Source of the DNA: Corynespora cassiicola
Taxonomy: Eukaryota > Ascomycota > Dothideomycetes > Pleosporales > Corynesporascaceae
NCBI GenBank assembly: GCA_022059125.1
Contig: JAEUWY010000002.1
Span: forward strand, 4,526,001-4,590,000
DNA length: 64,000 nucleotides
Direction of reading: 5' to 3'
Part shown: positions 56,200 through 64,000 of the stretch, piece after piece
Layout: the number at the start of each line of letters is the position of its first letter
Numbering within the stretch: the first letter of the stretch is position 1
Notes under the pieces: generated by a model
The model's input: only the letters and a program-made list of their open reading frames with translations
What the model was told of the DNA's origin: nothing
Databases searched by the model: none
Program-made: the position numbers and the translations under genes

Positions 56200-58133
56200 T
56201 TACTCTTCTGCTTCGTTGTTCCATATCTCGACTTCCTTGTCCTCGAGCTCTTTCATCTTCACGTCTGCAAAGATGGTCTCTGCCGGCAGGCCTGTCTTGC
56301 CATAGTTGACGACAGGCCCAATCGTCTTGTTCCACTGCGTCTTCCTTTCCATGAGCGTGCGAATAGGCTCGCCAACGCCGGGCCTGCTGAGGCCTGCGTT
56401 GGGAACCGGATGACTGCCGCCCCCGGGCCCGCCAGGACGCTTGTTCTTGTTCTTACCCTTGCCAATGTTGCGATTCCGCTTAAGATAGGCAGCATTGAGT
56501 TGGTTGTCAAGATCGTCAGCAATCGTGTTGTATTCCTGCTGGGCAATGCGCTCTTCTGTCAGCTCAAGTAGCCGCTGCTTTCTGGCGCCGTTCTTGATGG
56601 ACTGTTTACGCAGCTGGTCCTGGAGAAAACGTAACCGAGCAGCAATCTCGTCGTCATAGTAGGCGTCGAACTGTGGGGCTTCGGCCTCGGCTTCAGTGAT
56701 GAAGCCCATGTGTTTGAGCTCCATGATTGTGCGGTCCTCGAGAGACGCGTAGTCAGTGCGGGTATTCACCTGAGGGGCTTTCCAGCCTGGCTGGAGGAAC
56801 TCGGACAGTTGGGCTGCGGCAGGGAGTGAGTTTGTGTTCTGGGTGTCGGGGGGCGCCCCAGCACCTTCGTCAATATCCATTGCATCACCATTGACGCCAT
56901 TGGCCTCATTGGAATTACTCTGATTGCCACGGCCTTCTGGGCGAAGGGCACCTAGGAGACGAGCGGTGAATGCCCCCAATGAGACGTTCTCGGTGTCGAG
57001 CGTCTCATCGTTTACATCGTCGTATGAGCCACGTGCTTCGTGCGGAGGCAGCCGAGAATCATTGGTGTCAATGTGCATAGCACCATCCTCATCGGCCCAA
57101 ATGTCCTTGTAGTGCCTAGGCCCGCGCCGAGGCATCACAAATGGCCCCAGCCGATCCCCGCGCTCTTTCAAAAAGGCGACATCCTCCTCGGTCAGCGGTC
57201 GTATATACGGCTCAACGTAATTAGCGAAGACGGTAGCATTGACCTGCGACTGAGGTTTTGCGCTAGAAAAGTCCTTATCAGGCGGCGTGCCAGGAGTTCT
57301 GTCCTTGAGGTCTGAGTGTGGATATTCGGCGACGCAATAAATTTCCTTGATCTCCTCCTCGCTCATACCAGGCGTAATTTCACGGATGTGGTAGATGGTG
57401 GGATCGTCGAACTTGGACGGATCGGGCCCGAAGGTCTGGAATTGCGGTACTGCAGGGGCTGGCGGGGGCTGGTGAGAGACATCGGAGCCGCTGGGCGAGC
57501 CGGGCTCCGCGGGTCCGGTGCCTGTAGCTGACGGTGGTGCTTGGGATATGGGTGACGATATAGTCGATGAGTTCTCTGTGCCGGGAATTAGAGTCTTGGG
57601 GATCAGGCTGCAAGATATCAAGGCATTGACCCACCCTTGTGTACATCAACACCGTCCTGTCTGGCCAGACCATGCGCGCCCACGGCTAGCGGGCGTTCGT
57701 TATCGGGCTCCCGCTTCTTGCTCACCTTCTTCAGCTTATGTTTTCCTTCAGCATCACGGTCCCGCTCTTTCCCCCTGTCGTGTACAGTGCGATTCTTGCG
57801 CAGGCTCTGGAGTTCCCTCAGCGCCCTTTCGGAGCTCTCACACCGCGATTGGACGTTGGGCAGCACCTTGGACTCGATCGAGTCACGCATGTTGACCAGG
57901 GCCGAGGCAGAGGGTATCTGCGCTGCGCTCCCTCCGCCGCGGTCCAGCAGTTCTTCTACAGACTCGCATTTTCTCGATAGAGCGCCTAGGGGGGTCTTGA
58001 AGTATGGCTGGGATGACGAGGGCTCGACCGAAGAGCGGCCCGGCAACGGCGTAGTGTTGCGACTGCGCGGTGGCCCCGAGGGTTTCGAGCCAGGCTTGGC
58101 CTTACCCTTGCTGCTCACCGTGGTGGGCGCCAT
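56200..58133 (-). CDS. ngg1: Ada3/Ngg1, SAGA acetyltransferase adaptor subunit
   Basis: The start ATG at 58133 gives MAPTTVSSKGKAKPG and a basic, Ser-rich N terminus to about 57660. The main downstream exon covers about 57455-56200, from FGPDPSKFDDPTIYHIREITPGMSEEE, an Ada3 signature, through NYVEPYIRPLTEEDVAFLKERGD and RHYKDIWADEDGAMHID, to the conserved C-terminal domain (DYASLEDRTIMELKHMGF, QLNAAYLKRNRNIGKGK, RTLMERKTQWNKTIGPVV). Ada3 bridges Gcn5 and Ada2 in the SAGA/ADA histone acetyltransferase module in the nucleus. The join between the halves (57440-57660) is uncertain because two frames stay open; a 40-nt intron at 57650-57611 would read into SRHRELIDYIVTHIPSTT, which looks genuinely coding, and would need a second intron before FGPDPS. 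Total length is about 600 aa. Confidence 0.8.
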
Positions 58134-58870
58134 ATCGAGGCCCGGCCACAGAGGATGAGGGAAAGGGGAGAGGCGTGCGGTGGGTGGAGCGGTGAAAGGG
58201 CGTTTGTGGGGTAGGCGGGGACAGCGCGGTGTGCACAATGGTGAGCCGGCCGAGGACGGGGCGGCAAGGGGCGCAGACAATGGCTATTTCGGCGGCAGAG
58301 ATGGAGTCGTGGAGCTGGGACAGACGCGTGCTACGGGCGTGCTCGAGGGCGGCGTGGGTCGGTTGGACGGCGATGGCGACGCTCCTGCGATGCCGTGAGG
58401 TTCTGTTGCAGGAGGGCGCCTGGGTGATCGCTTGGCCTGAGCGTCGATGCCAAGGCTGTGACATGTGCGCCAGCGACTGTCACCCATCGCATCTGAGATG
58501 GGATGGTTGTAGAGATCGCGCTGGGCCTTGGAGAAAGAGCATGGCTCCACGATGCGCGACGCCTTCCACCAGGTTAACGTCGCCGGCGCCCCATATGCAC
58601 ATCGCAGCAGTCGGCTCCCGGCCAGAATAAGCTTTGCTAAGCTTTTTGCGGGCCTGGGCACGTCTCTGTCCGGCTTCATGCCGGCCCCTCCAGCCTCCCG
58701 CCTATCCCCCAGCTGCCCACGTTGCGACGCCATCGCTGCTCCACTCTACCCGCCCGCCTCTTTTGCCGGATTTGCATCACCAGCCCCCGCCGTGTCTCCT
58801 CCTTCATTATGAGCCGTCTGCGCGGCGTTGTGTAGCCCTTCGTTGATCCCCGGATCACCCCCCTTCCACC
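58134..58870. promoter_or_regulatory. Divergent promoter region, Ada3 and RING-H2 genes
   Basis: A GC-rich 737-bp gap between head-to-head starts. Long frames on both strands look compositional and have no motifs. No individual element is defended. Confidence 0.45.
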
Positions 58871-60754
58871 ATGAGTACGTCACCCTCTGCGCCAGCCGCC
58901 GGTGCCGCCCCCATCTACCTGAACATGATGCTGACGCTGCGCGCACAGCCGCTCAGAGCATTGGCATCTTTACCATCCAATTCCCGGATCCCTACGCCAT
59001 AAACTACTACAACGACCAATTTTCTACCCTCGCTGTACGCGCTAACGATGTCGTCCGCATCACCTCGCAGTTCCCTGACTTTAACCGCCTACAGCAAAAC
59101 GTTTCGTTCCAATACCCCATCACAAGCAACATTCAGACCCTGTCGCCCAAGAGCAACAGCGGTCGCGATCCCTACGGCATCCTCTACGTCCCCGACCTGC
59201 GCAGCAACGAGTGCAAGAGAGCTGAGCCCGACCATGTCCCCGCCAACGTAACACGTTACGCCGACCTGCCGCAGGACACCGAATACGCTTTGATAGCAGT
59301 TGCGCCCTGGTTTTCGCCTGCCTGCATACAGGAATACTTCGATGCCGCCAGACAACTGCCCGTCAAGGCCTTTGTGGTCTACCAGCCAGGCACGAGCAAT
59401 GCGCAGCCCCCCGCCATGAGCGATCCGTCCTGGAACCTCAACGATGGAGGGAGTTGGAAGTCGGCAAACAGTTTCCCCACCTACGCGATATCTTCGATGA
59501 GTGGCGGCATTGTGGTGAATCAGCTCAACCTATACTCCGGCAATATTAGCCAAGTGCCCAACGGTGAGGAGCTGTCGAGAATTTTCAGTCCTTCCGACTA
59601 TATACGCCTATGGGCCACAGTAAACACCGGCATGTTAGTCCCTTCTTGTTCGAAATGCGCCACTGACCGCCACAGAATCCGGCAATCGTCTGCCTAGCCT
59701 CTGGGTATTCCTCGTCATCGTCATTGGCCTGCTGATACTGGTTATCCTTGCAACTTCATTTGGCATGCACATGATGCAAAGGCGCCGCCGAAACTCCCTT
59801 CGACGGCGCATCGTCAACGGTGAAGTTGATCTCGAAGCCATTGGGGTGAAGCGGCTCACTGTTCCCCGCCACTACTTGGAGAAGCTGCCCCTATACACGT
59901 ATTCCGGGCCGAGCGAGGACGTTGAGAAGACTCCGAAACAACCAGCACAGGCATACAATATACCCTCCCCAACTATCCATGCCGAGACGGGAATGAAGAC
60001 TGCGCCTCTCTCCCGTCGTCCTTCTGCCCCCTCCGCCACCTCGTCGGCCAACACCAGCATTCCTTCGGCATTTTCGCAGCCCACGTGCCCCATCTGCCTT
60101 GATGACTTTGAACCCAACGAAACCCAGGTCCGCGAGCTTCCATGTCGACACATCTTCCACCCAGATTGTATCGATACATTCCTCCTCAGCAACTCGTCAT
60201 TGTGTCCCATGTGTAAGAAGAGCGTCTTGCCTGCGGGCTATTGCCCGGATAAAATCACGAACATCATGGTGCGCCGAGAACGGATGATTCGTCGTATGCG
60301 CGCTCGTAGCCATGCAGGATCCAGTGTAACCCGTCCAGCCCCACCAACTCCCCCGACCCAGACGTCACCGCCACCTGAGCCTCAGAATGCTGCTGGTTCG
60401 TTACGGAGTCGCGTGGGCGGCGCATTTACTGGTCGCAGAATCTTCAGCGCTCCAGAGAGGACGCAGCATCGACCGCAAGATATTGAGATGGCTGGGGCCG
60501 CTGCAGGGCAAATCAATGTCCCACCTACAGTTCCCGCGGTCCAAGTACCGCCACCGCCCACGAGTCAGGCCCAGGCAAGCCCGCGAGAGTGCCCAAATGC
60601 TCCCACTCAAAATCGGCGGGAATGGGCTCGACAGCGCGCACTAGCTCTGCTCGGAAACAGACATGCTCCAGTTGAAGAGGAAGAGGAAGAAGAAGAGAAC
60701 ACGGCGCCCCGATGGCGTCGCGGCCTCCGAAAGGTGTTCCCGGGGTTCAGGTAA
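58871..60754 (+). CDS. Membrane RING-H2 finger protein (PA-TM-RING-like)
   Basis: Three exons (58871-58874, 58949-59633, 59698-60754) give 581 aa. Exon 1 is just ATGA; joined it reads MTAQSIGIFTIQFPDPYAINYYND. A lumenal PA-like part (to about 228: DPYGILYVPDLRSNEC, YALIAVAPWFSPACIQEYFDAARQ, VKAFVVYQPG) precedes one transmembrane helix at about 231-252 (LWVFLVIVIGLLILVILATSFGM). The cytosolic half carries a RING-H2 finger at 360-402: CPICLDDF, LPCRHIFHPDCID, LCPMC. The tail is Pro/Ser/Arg-rich. Such proteins are membrane E3 ligases of the Golgi, endosome or vacuole. The second intron acceptor TGCCTAG was chosen because the earlier CCACAG breaks the frame. Confidence 0.82.
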
Positions 60755-61944
60755 TGATGGTTTGATCGTATATACATTTAGGAGCTGGCGCATATTGTCG
60801 AGGGAGAATACCCGTTCAAGTTCAAGCACACGTACGGCGTTCGGGTTGGTCCATGATCATGTTCAGCGATTCCTTCGTTTCTTTTTCTTCATAATCCTCG
60901 AATCCAGCGGCCGGCGCGTTTGGGTATTGCGCGCTGGAGAGTGCGTCCTTTTTTTTTCTGGTACGTACGTTTGGTACATAGGTCCGTCGACATTTTCTTA
61001 ACGTCGCCTGTTGCTCACATTGGACGTGGAACCCTATCCCACCTTTGATCCTTTCGTGTCGGCTGATGTGAGCTGTGCACAGGATGATACAACATGCGCC
61101 CTCATGGTCCATGGACGGTGCCACGTAAATGTACTGGCAGCGACTGATGCTCCACACCCCCTCTCCCCAAAAAAGGAATTCCTAACTCAGGCGGCCCACC
61201 TAAATCGTACACAGTACCGCATCCGAAAGCTTGAATGATGCCCTGGCGCCAATCTCCGTTCTAGACCTTGCCTTTCCCATCCGTTCCTCGCCATTCCTCC
61301 GACCCGCCGCGAGGTGCCCTTCGGCGATGGGCCGAGTCTAGTCCCGCCTGGCCGTAACCCCGGACATCCCGGCCCCTCAACACCAGACGCCGTCCCTGCA
61401 CCTGACATCGTGAGTTTTGGCGGCGGCTATCCATGCGCGCCGGCGATTGGTGCGTTTGGCCGTGGCTGGCCGCCGCCCGCCCGCCCTCGTGGCCCACGGG
61501 GCGGAATTGGCGCGTTTGGCAACAGGAGGTGCAGTGGAGATGCCTCGGCGCGAATTGGCCCGTATCTAGTAGCGCGGTGCGGCTTTGGCGGGATGCCATT
61601 CGTGGAGATGGTGGGCAGGGCGGGACCCTCCCTTTTGGTGGAGGGGTAGAAAGGCGGGCGCGGGTGGGTACCTGTTTACGTTGCTGGTCTCCTACCCTTT
61701 TTTTCGAGGCGTATAAATGCCCCTCCCCGTGTTGTCGACGCGTCGAACGTGTCTAACCTCCCCTTTCTTTCTTCTCTTCCTTGGCCGTTTTCTTACGCTT
61801 GCTGTTCTGATACCCCGCCACTACCGCCACTGCTAGAAATCTCACGACGCTTCGCAGCAGTCTTGCATTCACCTCACGAGACCCAAAGAGGGCAATTCTC
61901 CAGCATTCTCAATTCTCTGCAACCCAAATCGACACCAAGGCAAG
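60755..61944. promoter_or_regulatory. RING-H2 3' flank and L-arabinitol dehydrogenase promoter
   Basis: No gene is supported over 1.19 kb. A TATA-like string GTATAAATG at about 61711-61719 lies some 230 bp before the dehydrogenase ATG, and a CT-rich leader (61757-61790) follows, both typical of strongly expressed fungal genes. GTGGAG motifs (near 61534) match the CreA core SYGGRG, as expected for a pentose gene, but are weak evidence. Confidence 0.42.
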
Positions 61945-63246
61945 ATGAGCACCACGGCGCCTGAAGTCAAGCCCTCCAAGGCCAACATTGGCGTCTACAC
62001 CAACCCCAAGCATGAGCTGTGGGTTGCCGAGGCGGAGCCCTCCCTCGACGAGGTGAGCCGGGGTGGCGACCTGGTCGAGGGTGAGGTGCTGCTCAACGTC
62101 AAGAGCACTGGGATCTGCGGCAGTGATATTCACTTCTGGCATGCTGTAAGTTTTGGTGGCTTTTTCTTTGCCGTTTTTGTCTAGTCCTATATCTCGGATG
62201 GGATATAGCTTCCGCCTTTGGTGGAGCATCTGGGCAGCCCCGCGCCATCATCAACAATAACCACATGTTCCAATGGAGGAAGAAAAAAAAAACAGCTTGG
62301 GTATACAACAGAATGCTAACATGAATGTCCACAGGGAGCCATCGGCCCCATGATTGTAGAAGATACGCACATCCTCGGCCACGAGTCGGCCGGCACCGTC
62401 ATCGCTGTGCACCCCTCAGTCACGAACCTCAAGCCCGGCGACCGCGTCGCCATCGAGCCCAACATCGTCTGCCACGCCTGCGAGCCCTGCCTCACAGGCC
62501 GCTACAACGGCTGTGAAAAGGTGCTCTTCAAGTCGACTCCCCCCGTCCCCGGCCTGCTGCGCAGATACCTCAAGCACCCGGCCGTGTGGTGCCACAAGCT
62601 GCCGGACAATCTCACCTTCGAGGACGGTGCCATGCTCGAGCCCCTCAGCGTGGCCCTCGCCGGCATGGACCGCGCAAACGTGCGCCTCGGCGACCCCGTC
62701 GTCGTGTGCGGCGCAGGCCCCATCGGCCTCGTCACCCTGCTGTGCTGCCGCGCCGCCGGCGCCGCGCCCCTCGTCATTACCGACATCGACCAGGGCCGCC
62801 TCGACTTTGCGAAGCAGCTCGTGCCCGGCGTGCTGACGCACAAGGTCGAGTTCTCGCACTCGCCCGAGGACTTTGCCGCCAAGATCACGCTGCTGATGGA
62901 GGGCGTCGAGCCCGCCGTCGCCATGGAGTGCACCGGCGTCGAGAGCAGCATCAATGGCGCCATCCAGGCCGTCAAGTTTGGCGGCAAGGTGTTTGTCATT
63001 GGCGTGGGCAAGAACGAGATCAAGATCCCCTTCATGCGCCTTTCGACGCGCGAGGTCGACCTCCAGTTCCAGTACCGCTACTGCAATACCTGGCCCAAGG
63101 CCATCCGGCTGGTCAAGAGCGGCCTCATCGATATGAGCAAGTTGGTCACGCACAGGTTCAACATTGAGGATGCGATTGAGGCGTTCAAGACGGCGAGTGA
63201 TCCCAAGACGGGCGCTATCAAGGTGCAGATTCAGAGCTTGGACTAA
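61945..63246 (+). CDS. lad1: L-arabinitol 4-dehydrogenase
   Basis: Two exons (61945-62145 and 62335-63246) give 370 aa. This is a zinc medium-chain dehydrogenase: [18 protein letters not shown] with catalytic-zinc Cys58, GHESAG with His83-Glu84, the structural-zinc cluster [15 protein letters not shown], and the Rossmann motif [22 protein letters not shown] followed by ITDIDQGRL with the Asp expected for NAD+. [22 protein letters not shown] supports LAD over xylitol dehydrogenase. It oxidises L-arabinitol to L-xylulose in the cytosol, the second step of fungal L-arabinose use. The 189-nt intron carries a GCTAAC branch site. Xylitol dehydrogenase or sorbitol dehydrogenase are the nearest alternatives. 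Confidence 0.9.
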
Positions 63247-63486
63247 AGAAGGAGGGGGGGGAGTTGATGTGATGTGGATACTTTTTGATAGACAGATAGA
63301 AACACGAATAACGCATTGTACAATTTATTTCCGACAGGAGTTTGCGGTGTATTGATTTGTTGGTGTCGAATGTACCTACATTGCAGCGTTGACCATGGCC
63401 ATCACGATACAATACTATAGTTGATCTCTACATCACAAGATTGCTAATGATATTGGTATATAATCAAAATTACCGATTATACTGCT

Positions 63487-63607
63487 ACATACGACCATAG
63501 GACGTTGAATTAATAGGGCTTCCCGTCCGCTCAGCCATACTCAAGCAGCGTACCGGCGGACTAGTAGTTGGGTGGGTGACCACCAGCGAATCCCCGCTGT
63601 CGTATGT
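63487..63607 (+). rRNA. 5S ribosomal RNA
   Basis: The 121-nt gene starts ACATACGACCATAGG and ends GTCGTATGT; these ends pair as helix I over nine bases. The conserved inner part includes GGGCTTCCCGTCCGCTCAGCC, the loop TAGTAGTTGGGTGGGTGACC and CCAGCGAATCCC. Helix II (ACGTTG/CAGCGT) also pairs. Single 5S genes scattered among protein genes, away from the rDNA array, are normal in filamentous ascomycetes. The downstream T run ends transcription. Confidence 0.93.
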
Positions 63608-63616
63608 TTTTTTTTT
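63607..63616 (+). terminator. Pol III T-run terminator of 5S rRNA
   Basis: Ten consecutive T start at the last base of the 5S gene, the standard Pol III stop. Confidence 0.85.
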
Positions 63617-63927
63617 GTGCCACTTCAACCCCCATATGCCTCTGGCACCCATCAGATGATTAACTCGACATTCCCATCTAGTGTTGTAAGCCGGATAGTG
63701 GCTTGTAAGCTTTCGTTTCGTGATGCCCCTTCGATTATACCTTATACCTAGCTAGTGCTTTCAGTTCAAAAAAGTACTTTGCTTGCCCCATGGTCCTGCC
63801 GACATCATCACCCACTGCATAGATTTTCCTCTAATTTTACTTTTTGTTTCATTACTAGAATTATTCATACGTAGTCATTCTATCATACATTGGATATCAT
63901 GCTCTCGCTGGCTGGCCCGCCTGTCGT
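63617..63927. other. Intergenic, no feature seen
   Basis: AT-rich spacer between the 5S gene and the 3' end of a minus-strand gene that runs off the window. Confidence 0.4.
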
Positions 63928-64000
63928 CTAGTTCCCATACACGGTCAAGCTAGGCGTGCCCTGCGCGGCGGGCGCCGAGAATTTCGTCTCGACAAACACC
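63928..64000 (-). CDS. 3' end of a gene running off the right edge (partial)
   Basis: Reading leftward from the edge, one frame gives VFVETKFSAPAAQGTPSLTV then YGN and TAG at 63930-63928. The codon third positions are GC-rich, as in the real genes nearby. Only about 23 codons are visible, so no family can be named. Confidence 0.4.
   Translation of the reverse strand, partial: VFVETKFSAPAAQGTPSLTVYGN

Noticed and set aside
48253..63246. Xylanase and L-arabinitol dehydrogenase as one biomass cluster
   Set aside because: They lie about 12 kb apart with HIS4, an epoxide hydrolase, Ada3 and a RING protein between them. Shared carbon theme only.
1..64000. CRISPR arrays, bacterial operons, phage or transposon proteins
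   Set aside because: None is seen. The window is intron-bearing eukaryotic nuclear DNA.

Overview
The window is nuclear DNA of a filamentous ascomycete (Pezizomycotina; Dothideomycetes is my guess, not proven). The evidence is dense single genes on both strands, no operons, many 50-90 nt GT-AG introns with CTAAC-like branch points, a dispersed 5S rRNA gene, a fused HIS4-type histidine gene, L-arabinitol dehydrogenase, a CBM1-GH10 xylanase and a SAT4/rhodopsin-type membrane protein. I placed exon boundaries by hand from splice signals, frame and family conservation.

Layout. 1.5-14.7 kb is mostly housekeeping: CSN12-like PCI protein (-), ribosomal protein eL20 (+), a crotonase-family enzyme (+), RRP7 (-), a SYLF-domain protein (-) and a Nup85-like nucleoporin (+). 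15.3-25.8 kb is accessory: two divergent single-pass membrane proteins of unknown function, an O-methyltransferase (-), a SAT4/rhodopsin-domain protein (-), then nearly 4 kb with no convincing gene. 25.9-41.0 kb holds a DUF3112 seven-helix protein (-), a secreted GH144/GH162-like glycosidase (-), an RS-rich GPALPP protein (+), a small UPF0132-like membrane protein (-), a TANGO2/NRDE protein (+), a membrane RING-CH E3 candidate (+), a split tRNA-His gene (-) and a TFIIIC/Tfc6-like WD protein (+). 42-50 kb holds an intronless alpha/beta hydrolase (-), an F-box-like protein (+), a second F-box-like gene broken by an in-frame TAG (-), and the xylanase (-). 50.7-64 kb holds HIS4 (-), an epoxide hydrolase (-), an Ada3/Ngg1 SAGA subunit (-), a membrane RING-H2 protein (+), L-arabinitol 4-dehydrogenase (+), 5S rRNA (+) and the 3' end of one more gene (-).

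The genes do not form one pathway. There is a loose plant-biomass theme (xylanase, arabinitol dehydrogenase) and a Pol III theme (tRNA-His, 5S rRNA, a TFIIIC subunit). The most unusual item is the tRNA-His(GTG) gene at 37975-38104. Its T arm is interrupted after the fifth stem base by a 59-nt insert that looks like a spliceosomal intron (GTAGGT start, TACTAAC branch site, CAG end), not like the usual tRNA intron at position 37/38. Removing it restores a perfect T arm, and the junction leaves a near-intact Pol III B box.
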